DNA of 64,000 nt from JACCTI01 sp038237435 (GCA_038237435.1 JBBRYT010000012.1:1-64000); one strand, 5' to 3'; positions 16,924 through 26,353 are shown, numbered from the stretch's first letter. A program made the numbers and translations. Notes: generated by a model from the letters alone, not told the origin.

Positions 16924-17163
16924 TCAATCTTCTTCATCAACTTCCGGCGAAGGCGTCACTGTCACGGTAGCTTCGCGTTGCCCGCGAGCGGAGCGCCCGC
17001 GAGCTGACTCAGCTTTCGAGGCTCGTTGCGCGGCAAATTGTTGCTTGGGGGTAAGCTTCGGATTCACGACTGGATGAGTGTCGCGGTAATGTTTGGTCGC
17101 GAGGCCGAGGAGCAACGCGCCAAGAACGCACGCGGCTGCCGGGCGGGCTTTACGCGCACACAA
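16924..17163 (-). CDS. small protein with one membrane segment, hypothetical
   Basis: A 79-residue frame from a TTG, with a hydrophobic stretch (AAACVLGALLLGLATKHY) near residues 9-26 and a Gln/Ala/Arg-rich, then acidic tail. It overlaps the 3' end of the KTSC gene by 100 bp in another frame. The KTSC domain is complete before the overlap, so this frame may be real and that tail noise, or there may be a frameshift in one of them. Function unknown. Confidence 0.35.
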   Translation of the reverse strand: MCARKARPAAACVLGALLLGLATKHYRDTHPVVNPKLTPKQQFAAQRASKAESARGRSARGQREATVTVTPSPEVDEED

Positions 17164-17453
17164 TGATATCTGCCACGGATGTGCTGATTGTAAAAACGCG
17201 CTTTCGATTCCGAGGAAACAAGGCCGTGGTAAACCGGAAGCGGGACGTTTTCGTAACGGTAAATCAGGCCGTCATGAAATTCGATTTCGAGGGCGTGTAA
17301 GCGCCGGCTATAACCAACGGTGCGAATGGCACTGGAATCGATCGCTTCGCGATGAATGCGCGAAACGATTGGTTCTACGTTGCGGTCGGCCGCTTCTAAC
17401 AGCGAGTAAGCTAGAAGTGCGGTGAGTAAGACAACGACGCAGCGCGTTCGCAC
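17064..17453 (-). CDS. exported KTSC-domain protein
   Basis: A 129-residue protein from a GTG, with a signal peptide (VVVLLTALLAYSLLEA) at 5-21. The KTSC domain at ~38-95 shows IDSSAIRTVGY, LEIEFHDGLIYRYENVPLPVY and the RFYNQHIRGRY end. KTSC domains are small beta-rich modules, sometimes linked to lysyl-tRNA synthetase or phage proteins; the role of an exported one is unknown. The last ~30 residues are Arg/Ser-rich without homology. Confidence 0.7.
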   Translation of the reverse strand: MRTRCVVVLLTALLAYSLLEAADRNVEPIVSRIHREAIDSSAIRTVGYSRRLHALEIEFHDGLIYRYENVPLPVYHGLVSSESKARFYNQHIRGRYHCVRVKPARQPRAFLARCSSASRPNITATLIQS

Positions 17454-17491
17454 GCGGCGAAGGTATCGTTAGGCACTAATCCAGTCGAGCT

Positions 17492-18421
17492 TCAGCTGGC
17501 TTGCGCCGCGACCTCTGCTTCGCGCCGGCGTGGAATGCCAAGGCTATCGAAAATAGTGCGGGTCGCGTCGGATTTATTGAGCGTGTAAAAATGGATGCCG
17601 GCGACGTGGTTGTCTAACAAGTCGTGACATTGCTCGAGCGCGAAGTGCACACCGACACGTTCGACCATTTTTCGATCTTCTCCGCAGCGCTGTAAGGCGC
17701 GCAGAAGTTTAGCGGGAAAACGCGCACCGCCGGCGAGGTCCGCGATGCGCTGGCAACCACTCATCGAAGTGATCGGCATGATGCCGGCGATGATTGGAAC
17801 GTTCACGCCCGCCAGGTCGCAACGTTCGCGAAAATCGTAGAAGTCGCGATTATCGAAGAAGAGCTGGGTGACGATGTAGTTGGCGCCGGCATCGACCTTT
17901 GCTTTCAGGTGCTCCATCTCAGTCAGTCGATTTGGCGTAGCCGGATGCCCTTCGGGAAAACCAGCGACACCAATGCCGAAACCGCGGGGGTCAGGATGCG
18001 CGCCGGAATCGTTGAAGCGGCGAATGAACTTCACCAGATCAATCGCATGCTGGAAAACATCAGCTGACTTATCGTAGACGCAGCCGCGCGGCGGATCGCC
18101 GCCGAGGGCGAGAATGTTTCCGATACAATGCTTGGCGTAGCGCTGCAGGATCGCTTCGATCTCGTCGTGTTTGTGGCAAACGCAGGTGAGGTGAGGAATG
18201 GGATCGAGCTTGGTGGTGTTCTGGATGCGCTCGACCAAGTCGTGGGTCAGCTCGCGCGTAGAACCACCGGCCCCATAAGTCACGCTGACGAAATGCGGCA
18301 TGTAGGATTCGAGATCGCGAATCGTTTGATACAAGCTTTCCGCGGCCGCTGGTGTTTTAGGCGGAAAGAATTCGAACGAAAACGTCGGCGAATCTTTCTG
18401 CATGATGTCATTGATATGCAT
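17492..18421 (-). CDS. metF: methylenetetrahydrofolate reductase
   Basis: A 309-residue FAD enzyme that reduces methylene-THF to methyl-THF for methionine synthesis. Motifs in order: FSFEFFPPKT at 14-23 with the active-site Glu, SVTYGAGGSTRE near 46-57, HLTCVCHK, NILALGGDPPRG near 101-112, GVAGFPEGHP near 149, and TQLFFDNRDFYDF near 185-197. Length is normal for bacterial MetF. It is single in its orientation block, 38 bp from the KTSC start. No SAM riboswitch was recognised upstream. Confidence 0.97.
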   Translation of the reverse strand: MHINDIMQKDSPTFSFEFFPPKTPAAAESLYQTIRDLESYMPHFVSVTYGAGGSTRELTHDLVERIQNTTKLDPIPHLTCVCHKHDEIEAILQRYAKHCIGNILALGGDPPRGCVYDKSADVFQHAIDLVKFIRRFNDSGAHPDPRGFGIGVAGFPEGHPATPNRLTEMEHLKAKVDAGANYIVTQLFFDNRDFYDFRERCDLAGVNVPIIAGIMPITSMSGCQRIADLAGGARFPAKLLRALQRCGEDRKMVERVGVHFALEQCHDLLDNHVAGIHFYTLNKSDATRTIFDSLGIPRRREAEVAAQAS

Positions 18422-18523
18422 GCGCTGGGCGATTGTAGATCAGACTGAGCGCAGCGTAAACGGGCGGCTAATCGAATGCGTGCGATTTGATCGCCTTGCC
18501 ATTCGCCATTTACTTCTCGGCAG

Positions 18524-19039
18524 ATGACTGCCGACGAACTGCGATCATTACAAGCTCCGTTGAAGGAAAAATATCGCGAGCAACCGAAGAGTGCGCGCGT
18601 GACCTTGAAGTCAGAAGGTCGGCTTGGGGAAGGAGTGAGTTGCAACGTCGCCACAAGCAAGGCGATGATCGAGGCCGGGCTGCATCCGGCGACTGGGGGC
18701 AATGGTTTGCTTGCGTGCTCGGGCGACATGTTGCTCGAAGCTTTGGTTGCGTGCGCCGGCGTTACGCTCGCGGCGGTTGCGACGGCAATTGATGTCGATA
18801 TTCGCCATGGAACCGTCCGCGCGGAAGGCGACCTGGATTTTCGCGGAACCTTAGGCGTGTCGAAAGAAGCGCCGGTCGGATTCGAAAAAATTCGACTACA
18901 CTTCGATTTGCAAACAGATGCCAGCGAGGAACAGCTCGCGACCTTACTGCGATTGACCGAACGTTATTGTGTTGTCTATCAAACGCTGCAACGCGCCACC
19001 GACATGCAATCTTCGCATTCGGTCGTGAAACCAACCTAG
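18524..19039 (+). CDS. OsmC-family peroxiredoxin-like protein
   Basis: A 171-residue OsmC/Ohr-type protein that typically reduces organic hydroperoxides with two cysteines. Candidate redox Cys lie in VACAGVTLAAVA near 83 and ERYCVVYQTL near 146. It starts about 100 bp from the divergent metF gene. The cyclase fusion gene begins 10 bp downstream, so the two probably share a transcript. Confidence 0.88.
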   Translation: MTADELRSLQAPLKEKYREQPKSARVTLKSEGRLGEGVSCNVATSKAMIEAGLHPATGGNGLLACSGDMLLEALVACAGVTLAAVATAIDVDIRHGTVRAEGDLDFRGTLGVSKEAPVGFEKIRLHFDLQTDASEEQLATLLRLTERYCVVYQTLQRATDMQSSHSVVKPT

Positions 19040-19049
19040 GAGACTGCTC

Positions 19050-19889
19050 ATGCCGCTTTTCATGGATCGTCACAACATAGACGGCGTTACGCCCGAAGCC
19101 CTGGCGGAGGCGCACGAAAAAGATCTAGCCGTGCAAGGCAAGCACGGGACGAAGTATCTGAATTATTGGCACGACCAATCGCGCGGCTGCGTCTTCTGCT
19201 TGGTCGAGGCTCCAAACAAAGAAGCGGCTGTGCAGGTCCATCGCGAAGCGCACGGTCTTGTCGCCGACGAAATAATCGAAGTTGATCCCGTGACGGTGAA
19301 TGCGTTTATGGGCGACATTCAGGAGCGCCCTTCGGTAATGAAGATCGGCCCCTTAAAATCAGGCGAAGAAGACACGGCCTTTCGCGCGATCCTCTTCACC
19401 GACCTGGAAGGTTCAACCGCGCTCACTCAGGAATTAGGCGACGCGAAAGCGATGGAACTTCTGCGCACGCACAACAAGATCGTGCGCGAGACATTGAAGG
19501 AACATTCCGGCCGCGAAGTGAAACATACGGGTGACGGTTTCATGGCGTGTTTCGCTTCAGTCGCTGCGGCGGTGGAATGTGCCATCGCCATCCAGCGCGC
19601 CTTCGATGCGCATAATAAAGAGAATCCAGGAAGCGCGATGCATTTGCGCATTGGCCTGAGCGCGGGTGAACCGGTCGCCGAAGATAAGGACTTATTTGGC
19701 GCGACGGTTCAATTAGCAGCACGTCTTTGCGCCTGTGCCGAGGCGCGCCAGATCATCGTGCCGAGCGTCGTGCGCGATCTATGTCTCGGGAAGAAGCTGC
19801 CGTTCAAAGCTCACGGCGAACGGACGCTCGAGGGATTTGATCGCGCCGTCCACGTCTACGAGGTGGAATGGGCGACGCCCAGCGCCTGA
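19050..19889 (+). CDS. DUF4242 - class III adenylate/guanylate cyclase fusion
   Basis: A 279-residue two-domain protein. Residues 1-90 resemble DUF4242 / SCO4226-type nickel-binding proteins (MPLFMDRHNIDGVTPEALAEAHEKDL, LVEAPNKEAAVQVHREAHGL). Residues ~110-275 are a class III cyclase domain: FTDLEGSTAL with metal Asp118, HTGDGFMACF with the second Asp, and FGATVQLAARLCACAEARQI. It has no membrane segments, so it is a soluble cyclase whose N-terminal domain may be the sensor. The base-selecting residues were not resolved. AGGAG lies before the ATG. Confidence 0.88.
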   Translation: MPLFMDRHNIDGVTPEALAEAHEKDLAVQGKHGTKYLNYWHDQSRGCVFCLVEAPNKEAAVQVHREAHGLVADEIIEVDPVTVNAFMGDIQERPSVMKIGPLKSGEEDTAFRAILFTDLEGSTALTQELGDAKAMELLRTHNKIVRETLKEHSGREVKHTGDGFMACFASVAAAVECAIAIQRAFDAHNKENPGSAMHLRIGLSAGEPVAEDKDLFGATVQLAARLCACAEARQIIVPSVVRDLCLGKKLPFKAHGERTLEGFDRAVHVYEVEWATPSA

Positions 19890-19960
19890 TTTTTCGAATG
19901 GCAGGATTTGTCGGAACTTCGTCATTCCGCCATTAACGGTTTTCCGCTAAGGTGCGGGCG

Positions 19961-20980
19961 ATGGCACCTCTTCGAGTTGGATTTCTTGGTTACGAAAACG
20001 CGAACGCGCTTGATCTCGTTGGGCCGGCGGAGGCGTTTGCTTCGGCCTTGCGTGACAACGGCAAAGGCAAACTCGAGCGCTGCTACGAAGTTAGGATTGT
20101 TGGCCTAACGAGACGTCCGTTCGCCACGGAATCAGGCATTGTTTTTCAGCCGACAAGTACGATCTATTCCGCGCGGAAGTTCGACACCTTGATCATTCCC
20201 GGCGGCCACGGCCTTCGAGAATTGGAGACGAATCGAAAGGTCGCGAAGTGGATAGGGGAGAGAGCGAAAGAAACGCGGCGCCTCGCTTCGGTTTGCACCG
20301 GCATCTACGGGCTGGCGGCAACCGGATTGCTCGACGGCCGCCGGGTCACGACGCACTGGCGATGGTCCACAGATGCGGCGCGCAAGTTTCCGAAGGTGCG
20401 GATGCAGCCGAACGCGTTGTTCGTGAAGGATGGAAAGTTCTACAGCTCGGCTGGCGTTACGGCCGGAATCGATCTCGCGCTTGCGCTCATTGAAGAAGAT
20501 TTCGGATCGAAGACCGCGCTCGCCGTCGCCCGCGAAATGGTCGTTTATCTGAAACGATCCGGCGGCCAGGAACAATATTCCGAGCCTTTACAATTCCAGA
20601 CAAACGCGAGCGACCGCTTCGCCGAACTTGTTGCGTGGATGACGAATAATCCAACGGAAGAAATGTCAGTCGAATCACTTGCGCATCGAGCCTCCCTGTC
20701 GCCGCGGCAATTTTTTCGCCGGTTCAAAGAACATTTCGGTTCTTCGCCCGCGACTTTTGTCGAAACCTTGCGACTCAATGAAGCGCGGCGCCGTCTTTCA
20801 GCGGGAGAGGCTTCGATTGAGAACGTAGCGGAATCGGTCGGCTTCAACGGGCCGGATTCTTTCACGCGCGCTTTCGCGCGACGTTTTCGCGTCACGCCGA
20901 GCAAATTTCGGCGCAACTTCGCCGTGCGTGAAGAATCGTCGCGACGGAGCAAACCAAAAACAAAGAGGAGCCGCCGATGA
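19961..20980 (+). CDS. GlxA-family regulator (DJ-1/PfpI + AraC HTH)
   Basis: A ~339-residue transcription regulator. Residues ~5-190 form a DJ-1/PfpI domain with the nucleophile elbow ASVCTGIYGLAATGLLDGRR; the C terminus (~225-325) is an AraC-type double helix-turn-helix (SVESLAHRASLSPRQFFRRFKEHFG...ENVAESVGFNGPDSFTRAFARRF). A GTG at 19952 would add three residues. The ADOP permease begins 3 bp after its stop, so it is in the same operon and the likely local regulator. Its ligand is unknown. Confidence 0.92.
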   Translation: MAPLRVGFLGYENANALDLVGPAEAFASALRDNGKGKLERCYEVRIVGLTRRPFATESGIVFQPTSTIYSARKFDTLIIPGGHGLRELETNRKVAKWIGERAKETRRLASVCTGIYGLAATGLLDGRRVTTHWRWSTDAARKFPKVRMQPNALFVKDGKFYSSAGVTAGIDLALALIEEDFGSKTALAVAREMVVYLKRSGGQEQYSEPLQFQTNASDRFAELVAWMTNNPTEEMSVESLAHRASLSPRQFFRRFKEHFGSSPATFVETLRLNEARRRLSAGEASIENVAESVGFNGPDSFTRAFARRFRVTPSKFRRNFAVREESSRRSKPKTKRSRR

Positions 20981-20983
20981 ACA

Positions 20984-23431
20984 ATGCGATTCTTTAATAT
21001 CTTCGAAAACTTTCGACAGGATCTCGCCTACGGAATTCGTGGTCTGCTTCGAAATCCAGGCTTCACCGCCGTGGTTGTTATCACGCTCGCACTCGGCATT
21101 GGCGCGAACACCGCGATTTTTTCGGTCGTGCATGGTGTGCTCATGCGGCCGTTGCCCTACCACGCGCCGGAGCGGCTCCTCATTCTCAACCAGGCCGCGC
21201 CGAAAATTGGCGAACGGTCGTTTGGATTTTCCGTGCCCGAATTCACCGACTTTCGCGAACGCGCGCGGGCATTCTCGGCCATGTCCGAATATCACTCGAT
21301 GTGGTTCATTCTCCTCGGTCGTCCAGATCCGGAGCGAGTGCAGACCGCAGTGGTGTCGGATAATTTTTTTGACTTGTTAGGCATAAAGCCTCTGCTCGGT
21401 CGCACTTTTCAACCGGGCGAAGACAAGCAGGGCGCGGCGCCTGTGCTGGTGCTGAGTTATAACTACTGGCAGAAGAGTTTTGCGGGCGACCCGAGCGTGG
21501 TCGGCAAAGTTTTTCAGATGAACGACAAGCCGCACACCGTCGTGGGCGTGTTGCCGCCGTTGCCGGCGTTTCCGAATCTCGATCAAGTGTTCATGCCGGC
21601 GGCCGCGTGTCCGTTTCGCGGTGCGGACCGTGTTCTAACGAATCGCAATGGTCGCATCATCAGTCACGTTTTCGCGCGGATGAAGGACGGCGTCTCGCCT
21701 GCGCAGGCGCTGAGCGATATGCAACGCATCGGATCGGAGTTAGCAGCGGCCTTCCCGCAAAATTATCCGACCGCAGATGGCTACACGGTGACAATCCAAA
21801 GCGTGACCGATGCTTTCACGGGACCATCACGCACACCGCTCTTTGTTCTGCTGGCGACTTCCGGTTTCGTTTTAATGATTGCCTGCGCCAATGTCGCGAA
21901 TCTTTCCCTGTCGCGTCTGGTCTTGCGCGATCACGAACTGGCGATGCGTGTCGCGCTGGGCGCGGGACGCGGGCGAATTCTCCAGCAATTGATCACGGAA
22001 AATCTATTGCTCGCACTGCTCGGCGGCGCAGCTGGTCTTGCGCTAGCCGCATGGGGATTGGATGGACTAACCTCCTACGCGGCGGCGTTCCTTCCGCGCG
22101 CAGACGAAATCAAAATCAGCGCGCCGGTCTTACTTTTCACCGCGCTGGTCTCGTTAGGCACTGGATTGGTTTTTGGTTCGTGGCCGCGATTGCCGGGAAG
22201 CGGCGCACTCTTCGGCACACTCAAAGATGGAGCGCGCGCCGGAGGAAGGCACGGCGGTCGTTTGCGCGGTTTACTCATCGTCGGACAGGTCGCGGTTTCT
22301 GTGCCGCTCCTCGTTGGAGCAGCGCTGGCCGCGCGCAGTCTTTTGCAATTGCAGCAAGTCGATCCCGGTGTGGAGACGAATCGTGTTCTTGCCGCGAATC
22401 TGAGTCTGAACTTCACCAAGTATAATAACTTCGAGCAGCGTCTCGGGTTTTGGGATCGCAGTGTTGACGAAGTCGAACGCTTGCCGGGAGTCGAATCGGT
22501 CGCGGTCTCGGGGACTGTTCCGCTAAATGGATTGGCGAATCATCCGACCACGTTCGCGATCGAGCATCAGGTCACGCAGACGAATTCGCCCTCTCCGGCC
22601 GCGAACATTTTGATCAGCAGCGAAAGTTATTTCAAAACCGTGGGCGAGCCGTTGCTACGCGGACGCGCTTTCCACAGTGGCGATACGCGTGAGGCGCCGC
22701 CGGTTGTAATGATCAATCAATCGCTCGCCAGTCGGCTGTGGCCGAAGGAAGATCCAGTTAGCCGCCGCATCACTTTTGATAACGGACAGCATTGGAACAC
22801 GATTGTCGGCGTGGTGGCCAATGCGCGCCAGCAAATCGACGCGCAACCGGTCGACGAAATTTATCTTCCCCTCCGCGCCGGGAATGCGTTGACGGCAGGT
22901 GCGCTGATGGTGCGAACCCATGCCGCGCCGGGTGGCCTAACGAATGCACTGCGCGAAGCGATTCGCCGCGTCGATCCACAACAGCCGATCACCTCGATTG
23001 AGACACTCGAACAAGTACGGACGCGCTCGCTCGCTTCGCCGAAACTAATCGCGAGTCTTCTCGGTCTCTTCGCCTTGCTCGCACTCGTCATCACCGCTGC
23101 AGGAATTGGCGGCGTGCTCGCGTTTTCTGTCAATCAACGCACACAAGAGATCGGCATTCGCATGGCGCTCGGGGCGAGTCGCGCCACGGTTTTGAAAATG
23201 GTTTTGCGACAAGGTCTCACGCTCGTTTTGTTCGGTCTCGCGAGTGGAACAATCGGCGCTCTCTTTCTCGTTAGGCTGATGAAACAACTCCTTTACGGTG
23301 TTTCGCCAACCGATCCACTGACCTTTGCTGTTGTAACTATCGTCCTACTGAGCGTGGCGGTGATCGCGTGCGTGCTACCGGCGCGCCGGGCGACGCTGGT
23401 TAATCCGATCAACGCCCTCCGAACCAACTAG
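20984..23431 (+). CDS. ADOP-type ABC transporter permease (MacB/FtsX family)
   Basis: An 815-residue permease with the start typical of acidobacterial-duplicated-orphan-permease proteins (DLAYGIRGLLRNPGFTAVVVITLALGIGANTAIFSVV). A periplasmic MacB-type domain (~50-280) is followed by FtsX membrane helices (~285-400), a central four-helix-like break, a second periplasmic domain, and a second FtsX block at ~700-800 (EIGIRMALGASRATVLKMVL). No ATPase gene is in the window, the usual orphan situation. AAGAGGAG precedes the ATG. Substrate unknown; peptides or drugs are typical for MacB. Confidence 0.93.
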   Translation: MRFFNIFENFRQDLAYGIRGLLRNPGFTAVVVITLALGIGANTAIFSVVHGVLMRPLPYHAPERLLILNQAAPKIGERSFGFSVPEFTDFRERARAFSAMSEYHSMWFILLGRPDPERVQTAVVSDNFFDLLGIKPLLGRTFQPGEDKQGAAPVLVLSYNYWQKSFAGDPSVVGKVFQMNDKPHTVVGVLPPLPAFPNLDQVFMPAAACPFRGADRVLTNRNGRIISHVFARMKDGVSPAQALSDMQRIGSELAAAFPQNYPTADGYTVTIQSVTDAFTGPSRTPLFVLLATSGFVLMIACANVANLSLSRLVLRDHELAMRVALGAGRGRILQQLITENLLLALLGGAAGLALAAWGLDGLTSYAAAFLPRADEIKISAPVLLFTALVSLGTGLVFGSWPRLPGSGALFGTLKDGARAGGRHGGRLRGLLIVGQVAVSVPLLVGAALAARSLLQLQQVDPGVETNRVLAANLSLNFTKYNNFEQRLGFWDRSVDEVERLPGVESVAVSGTVPLNGLANHPTTFAIEHQVTQTNSPSPAANILISSESYFKTVGEPLLRGRAFHSGDTREAPPVVMINQSLASRLWPKEDPVSRRITFDNGQHWNTIVGVVANARQQIDAQPVDEIYLPLRAGNALTAGALMVRTHAAPGGLTNALREAIRRVDPQQPITSIETLEQVRTRSLASPKLIASLLGLFALLALVITAAGIGGVLAFSVNQRTQEIGIRMALGASRATVLKMVLRQGLTLVLFGLASGTIGALFLVRLMKQLLYGVSPTDPLTFAVVTIVLLSVAVIACVLPARRATLVNPINALRTN

Positions 23432-23444
23432 CAAGAGTTACTAT

Positions 23445-24164
23445 ATGAATAGAAGACAATTCCTCACTACTGTCACAACTGCCGGCGTATCGCTCGCGGC
23501 GGGAACATCCCCATCGCTTCGCGCTACTGAAGTCGAGGCCAAAGGTTTGGTCGTGCAAACATCGAAACTAACGCCACCACCCAGTGGTGGCATTCCGGTA
23601 GCGGTTTTGATTTCAGAAAATCTCAACGTGATCGATTTCTCCGGACCCTGGGGAGTTTTCGAAAGCGTGAATGTTCCGGGCGCGACCGAGCCGCCCTTCC
23701 ACCTTTTTACGGTAGCGGAAACAGCGGATGTCGTTACTTCCGGCAGCGGCTTGAAAGTAAAACCGGACTACACCTTTGCGAACGTGCCCGAGGTGAAAGT
23801 CATCGTCATTCCGGCGCAGAAAGGTTCCGACGCGATGATCGATTGGCTACGAAAGACCGCGTTGAAAACGGATGTGACAATGTCGGTCTGCACCGGCGCG
23901 TTCAAGTTAGCGAAAGCCGGATTGCTGGCCGGGAAAGCTGCGACGACACATCACGAATTCCTCGACAAGCTGCAAAAGGAATACCCTGACATTCAAGTGA
24001 AACGCGGCGTCAGATTCGTGGAAGGTGAAAAGATTTCGACGGCCGGTGGCTTAACGAGTGGTACCGATCTGGCACTGCGCGTAGTTGAGCGCTACTTCGG
24101 TCGCGATGTCGCCCAAACCGCCGCTGCCTACATGGAGTACAACGGCAAAGGCTGGATAGTGTGA
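23445..24164 (+). CDS. Tat-exported DJ-1/PfpI domain protein
   Basis: A 239-residue protein with an N-terminal twin-arginine-type signal (MNRRQFLTTVTTAGVSLAAG). The mature part is a DJ-1/PfpI fold with the nucleophile elbow MSVCTGAFKLAKAGLLAGKAATTHH near 145-168 and TAGGLTSGTDLALRVVE near 200. It resembles isonitrile-hydratase-like members and is a homologue of the sensor half of the GlxA-type regulator two genes upstream. It starts 13 bp after the permease stop, so all three form one operon. Confidence 0.88.
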   Translation: MNRRQFLTTVTTAGVSLAAGTSPSLRATEVEAKGLVVQTSKLTPPPSGGIPVAVLISENLNVIDFSGPWGVFESVNVPGATEPPFHLFTVAETADVVTSGSGLKVKPDYTFANVPEVKVIVIPAQKGSDAMIDWLRKTALKTDVTMSVCTGAFKLAKAGLLAGKAATTHHEFLDKLQKEYPDIQVKRGVRFVEGEKISTAGGLTSGTDLALRVVERYFGRDVAQTAAAYMEYNGKGWIV

Positions 24165-24269
24165 GCCGCGCCACCCGACCTGCCTAACGAGTGGTGATCG
24201 TTCGTGCGGTCGCACCCTCGGCCAATGATAGGTGCCGCGCATCCTGCTATTATAGAGGATAACGACGAA

Positions 24270-25679
24270 TTAGCGCCGCCCCGTGGACAAGGTGAAAACC
24301 ACTTCGGCGTGGTTGAGCGTGGCGTCGAGTTTCATGTCGAGAGATTGCGCATATGCCCTGGCCAGGGAGAGCCCGAGACCGCAATGATCGGACGAAGATC
24401 GGGCCGCATCTTTCTGCCAGAAGCGCTCGAACATGTGGGGCATGTCCTCGGGCGCGAGGCCGTTGCTCGAATTTAAAATTACAAAACGCTCACCGGTCTG
24501 ATTTTTTTCGATGCGTGCTTTAATGGCGCCGCCCGACGGTGTGTGATCGAGAGCGTTCGAGACTAAGTTCGTGAAAATCGAGCGGAGAATTGTGCGATCC
24601 GTGAACCAGCAGGCATCTTTCGGCACCTCGAGCGAAACGGCGATTTGTTTGGCGCGCGCCCTGGCCTCGAGCGGCTGGTATACTTCCCGCACCAGTGCGT
24701 CCAGGCCGATCTTCTCGGGATGCAAACTGACCAGCCCGTTTTCGCAACGAGCTAACGCCAGCAGACCGGTCGCGATCGATTCCATTTGTAGTGCAATTGC
24801 GAGCGCTTCTTTCAGGGTCGCTTCGTTTATCTCTTCTGGCCATTTGAGCGCGACTTCGGCGAGCGTGCGCAATTCGGCAATCGGGGTGCGCAATTCGTGC
24901 GCGACATCCGCACTGAAACGGCGCTCGCGCGTGAATGAATTTTCGATACGAGAGAGCAGATTATTCAGGCGGAGCACGATCGGAAGCAACTCGGCCGGCA
25001 TTTTATCGAAGGGAAAGCGAAGCTGTAACGACGACGCGTCGATCCGTTGGGCGCGGTCCGCGAGTGCAGATAATGGAAGCAACCCATGCCGCACGACCGC
25101 ACGCACAACCACCGCGGCCGCAGCCGCGAGGACGGCGCCGACGCTGAGCAGCACGAACGCGAGATAGCTCAACCTTTGATCGAGTTCGGCGCGATGAAAC
25201 GCGGCCACGAGCGTGACCTCTTTGTCCAGCGGCAGCGTGCCGTTGATGCGCGGCGTGTCTTCATCTTCTTTCGGCACAAATCGAATGCCGGCGGCGCGTC
25301 CATTTTGTCCATCGGGCAGAATGACATTCCAAAACCTCGGTGCGGCCAGCGTTCCCATCCGCTGCGGCAGATCGCGGTCGCCATTCAGTGAAGATGAGCG
25401 ATACAAGGTCGATCCATCCGTTTCCCAAAGCTGGAAGTAATCGGGATGATCTTCGCGCTGAAATTTCGGCATGAATTCGCCGCTGGAATCAAATTTTAAA
25501 CCGGCCTCGCTCTGTTCGGTCATGTTCGCGAGCGCTTGAATATCGGTCTTGAGCGCGAGGTCGAACTGGCTGACCAATCCTGCCCAGACCGCCAGATAAA
25601 CGGCGACACTGCCGACGCACCAAAGGGCACAGCAGAGCGCTCCGATGGTGAAGGTAAGGCGGCCTTGGATCGAGTTCAC
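24270..25679 (-). CDS. two-component sensor histidine kinase
   Basis: A 469-residue kinase with membrane helices at ~8-36 and ~172-196, a periplasmic sensor between them, a HAMP linker (LPLSALADRAQRID), the phospho-acceptor His261 in VAHELRTP, and an ATPase domain with NLVSNALDHTPSGG (N box) and a CGLGLSLARAYAQ end. The G1 box (DxGxG) is eroded: the region reads LNSSNGLAPEDMPHMFERFWQ. Its start overlaps the response-regulator stop by 4 bp (ATGA), so the pair are coupled. It resembles heavy-metal-type QseC/CusS kinases; the signal is unknown. Confidence 0.9.
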   Translation of the reverse strand: MNSIQGRLTFTIGALCCALWCVGSVAVYLAVWAGLVSQFDLALKTDIQALANMTEQSEAGLKFDSSGEFMPKFQREDHPDYFQLWETDGSTLYRSSSLNGDRDLPQRMGTLAAPRFWNVILPDGQNGRAAGIRFVPKEDEDTPRINGTLPLDKEVTLVAAFHRAELDQRLSYLAFVLLSVGAVLAAAAAVVVRAVVRHGLLPLSALADRAQRIDASSLQLRFPFDKMPAELLPIVLRLNNLLSRIENSFTRERRFSADVAHELRTPIAELRTLAEVALKWPEEINEATLKEALAIALQMESIATGLLALARCENGLVSLHPEKIGLDALVREVYQPLEARARAKQIAVSLEVPKDACWFTDRTILRSIFTNLVSNALDHTPSGGAIKARIEKNQTGERFVILNSSNGLAPEDMPHMFERFWQKDAARSSSDHCGLGLSLARAYAQSLDMKLDATLNHAEVVFTLSTGRR

Positions 25680-26353
25680 GCCGGTCCGTTTTCGATGATA
25701 TAGCCCATGCCGCGCCGCGTCTGAATGAGTGGGTCGTTTTCAGCCCGGCCGATTTTTTTTCGAAGAATGCAAATGGCCGAGTCCACCGTGTTGCTCATCA
25801 GCTCGGCGGTATCGGAATATAGGTGCGCTTCAATTTCAGCGCGCGACACCACCTGGCCGCGACGCTGCGCGAGATATTCGAGCAACATGAATTCACGCGG
25901 GGTCAGCTCGATCGTTCTGCCGCGACGAAGAACCACCCGCGCCGCGGTATCGATTTCCAAACCATGGAATTCGATCCTTGGGTTTTTGCGTTGATAACTG
26001 CGGCGACACAGCGCCTGCACGCGGGCGAGCAGTTCTTCAAACGCAAAAGGCTTGATCAAGTAATCGTCCGCGCCCGCCTGCAAGCCGTTGACGCGATTTT
26101 CGACTGTGACCTTCGCCGTAAGGATGAGGACATGACTGCCATTTTGTTTCTCGCGCAGACTGCGCAAGACCGTGAGACCATCCAGCTTCGGCAACATCAG
26201 ATCGAGAATGATCGTGTCGTATTCGTTCGACTCGGCCAGCCACAGACCTTCCTCGCCGTCGCCGCTGATATCCACGGCGTAACCGGCTTTGCGCAAGCCG
26301 CGCCCGATCGACGCCTGCAGTCTCGCGGAATCTTCAATCAAAAGGAGACGCAT
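25676..26353 (-). CDS. OmpR-family response regulator
   Basis: A 225-residue regulator. The receiver domain has Glu7-Asp8 and phospho-acceptor Asp51 (IILDLMLPKLDG), Thr/Lys switch residues (LTAKV, DDYLIKPFAFEEL), and the C-terminal winged helix (ELTPREFMLLEYLAQRRGQVVSRAEI...RKKIGR...RRGMGYII). The kinase gene follows with a 4-bp overlap. Nested inverted repeats at 26392-26427 lie 38 bp before its start and could be its own binding site. Confidence 0.95.
   Translation of the reverse strand: MRLLLIEDSARLQASIGRGLRKAGYAVDISGDGEEGLWLAESNEYDTIILDLMLPKLDGLTVLRSLREKQNGSHVLILTAKVTVENRVNGLQAGADDYLIKPFAFEELLARVQALCRRSYQRKNPRIEFHGLEIDTAARVVLRRGRTIELTPREFMLLEYLAQRRGQVVSRAEIEAHLYSDTAELMSNTVDSAICILRKKIGRAENDPLIQTRRGMGYIIENGPA

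Noticed and set aside
18422..18523. SAM riboswitch before metF
   Set aside because: The region is only ~100 bp and no recognisable conserved core or terminator was found.
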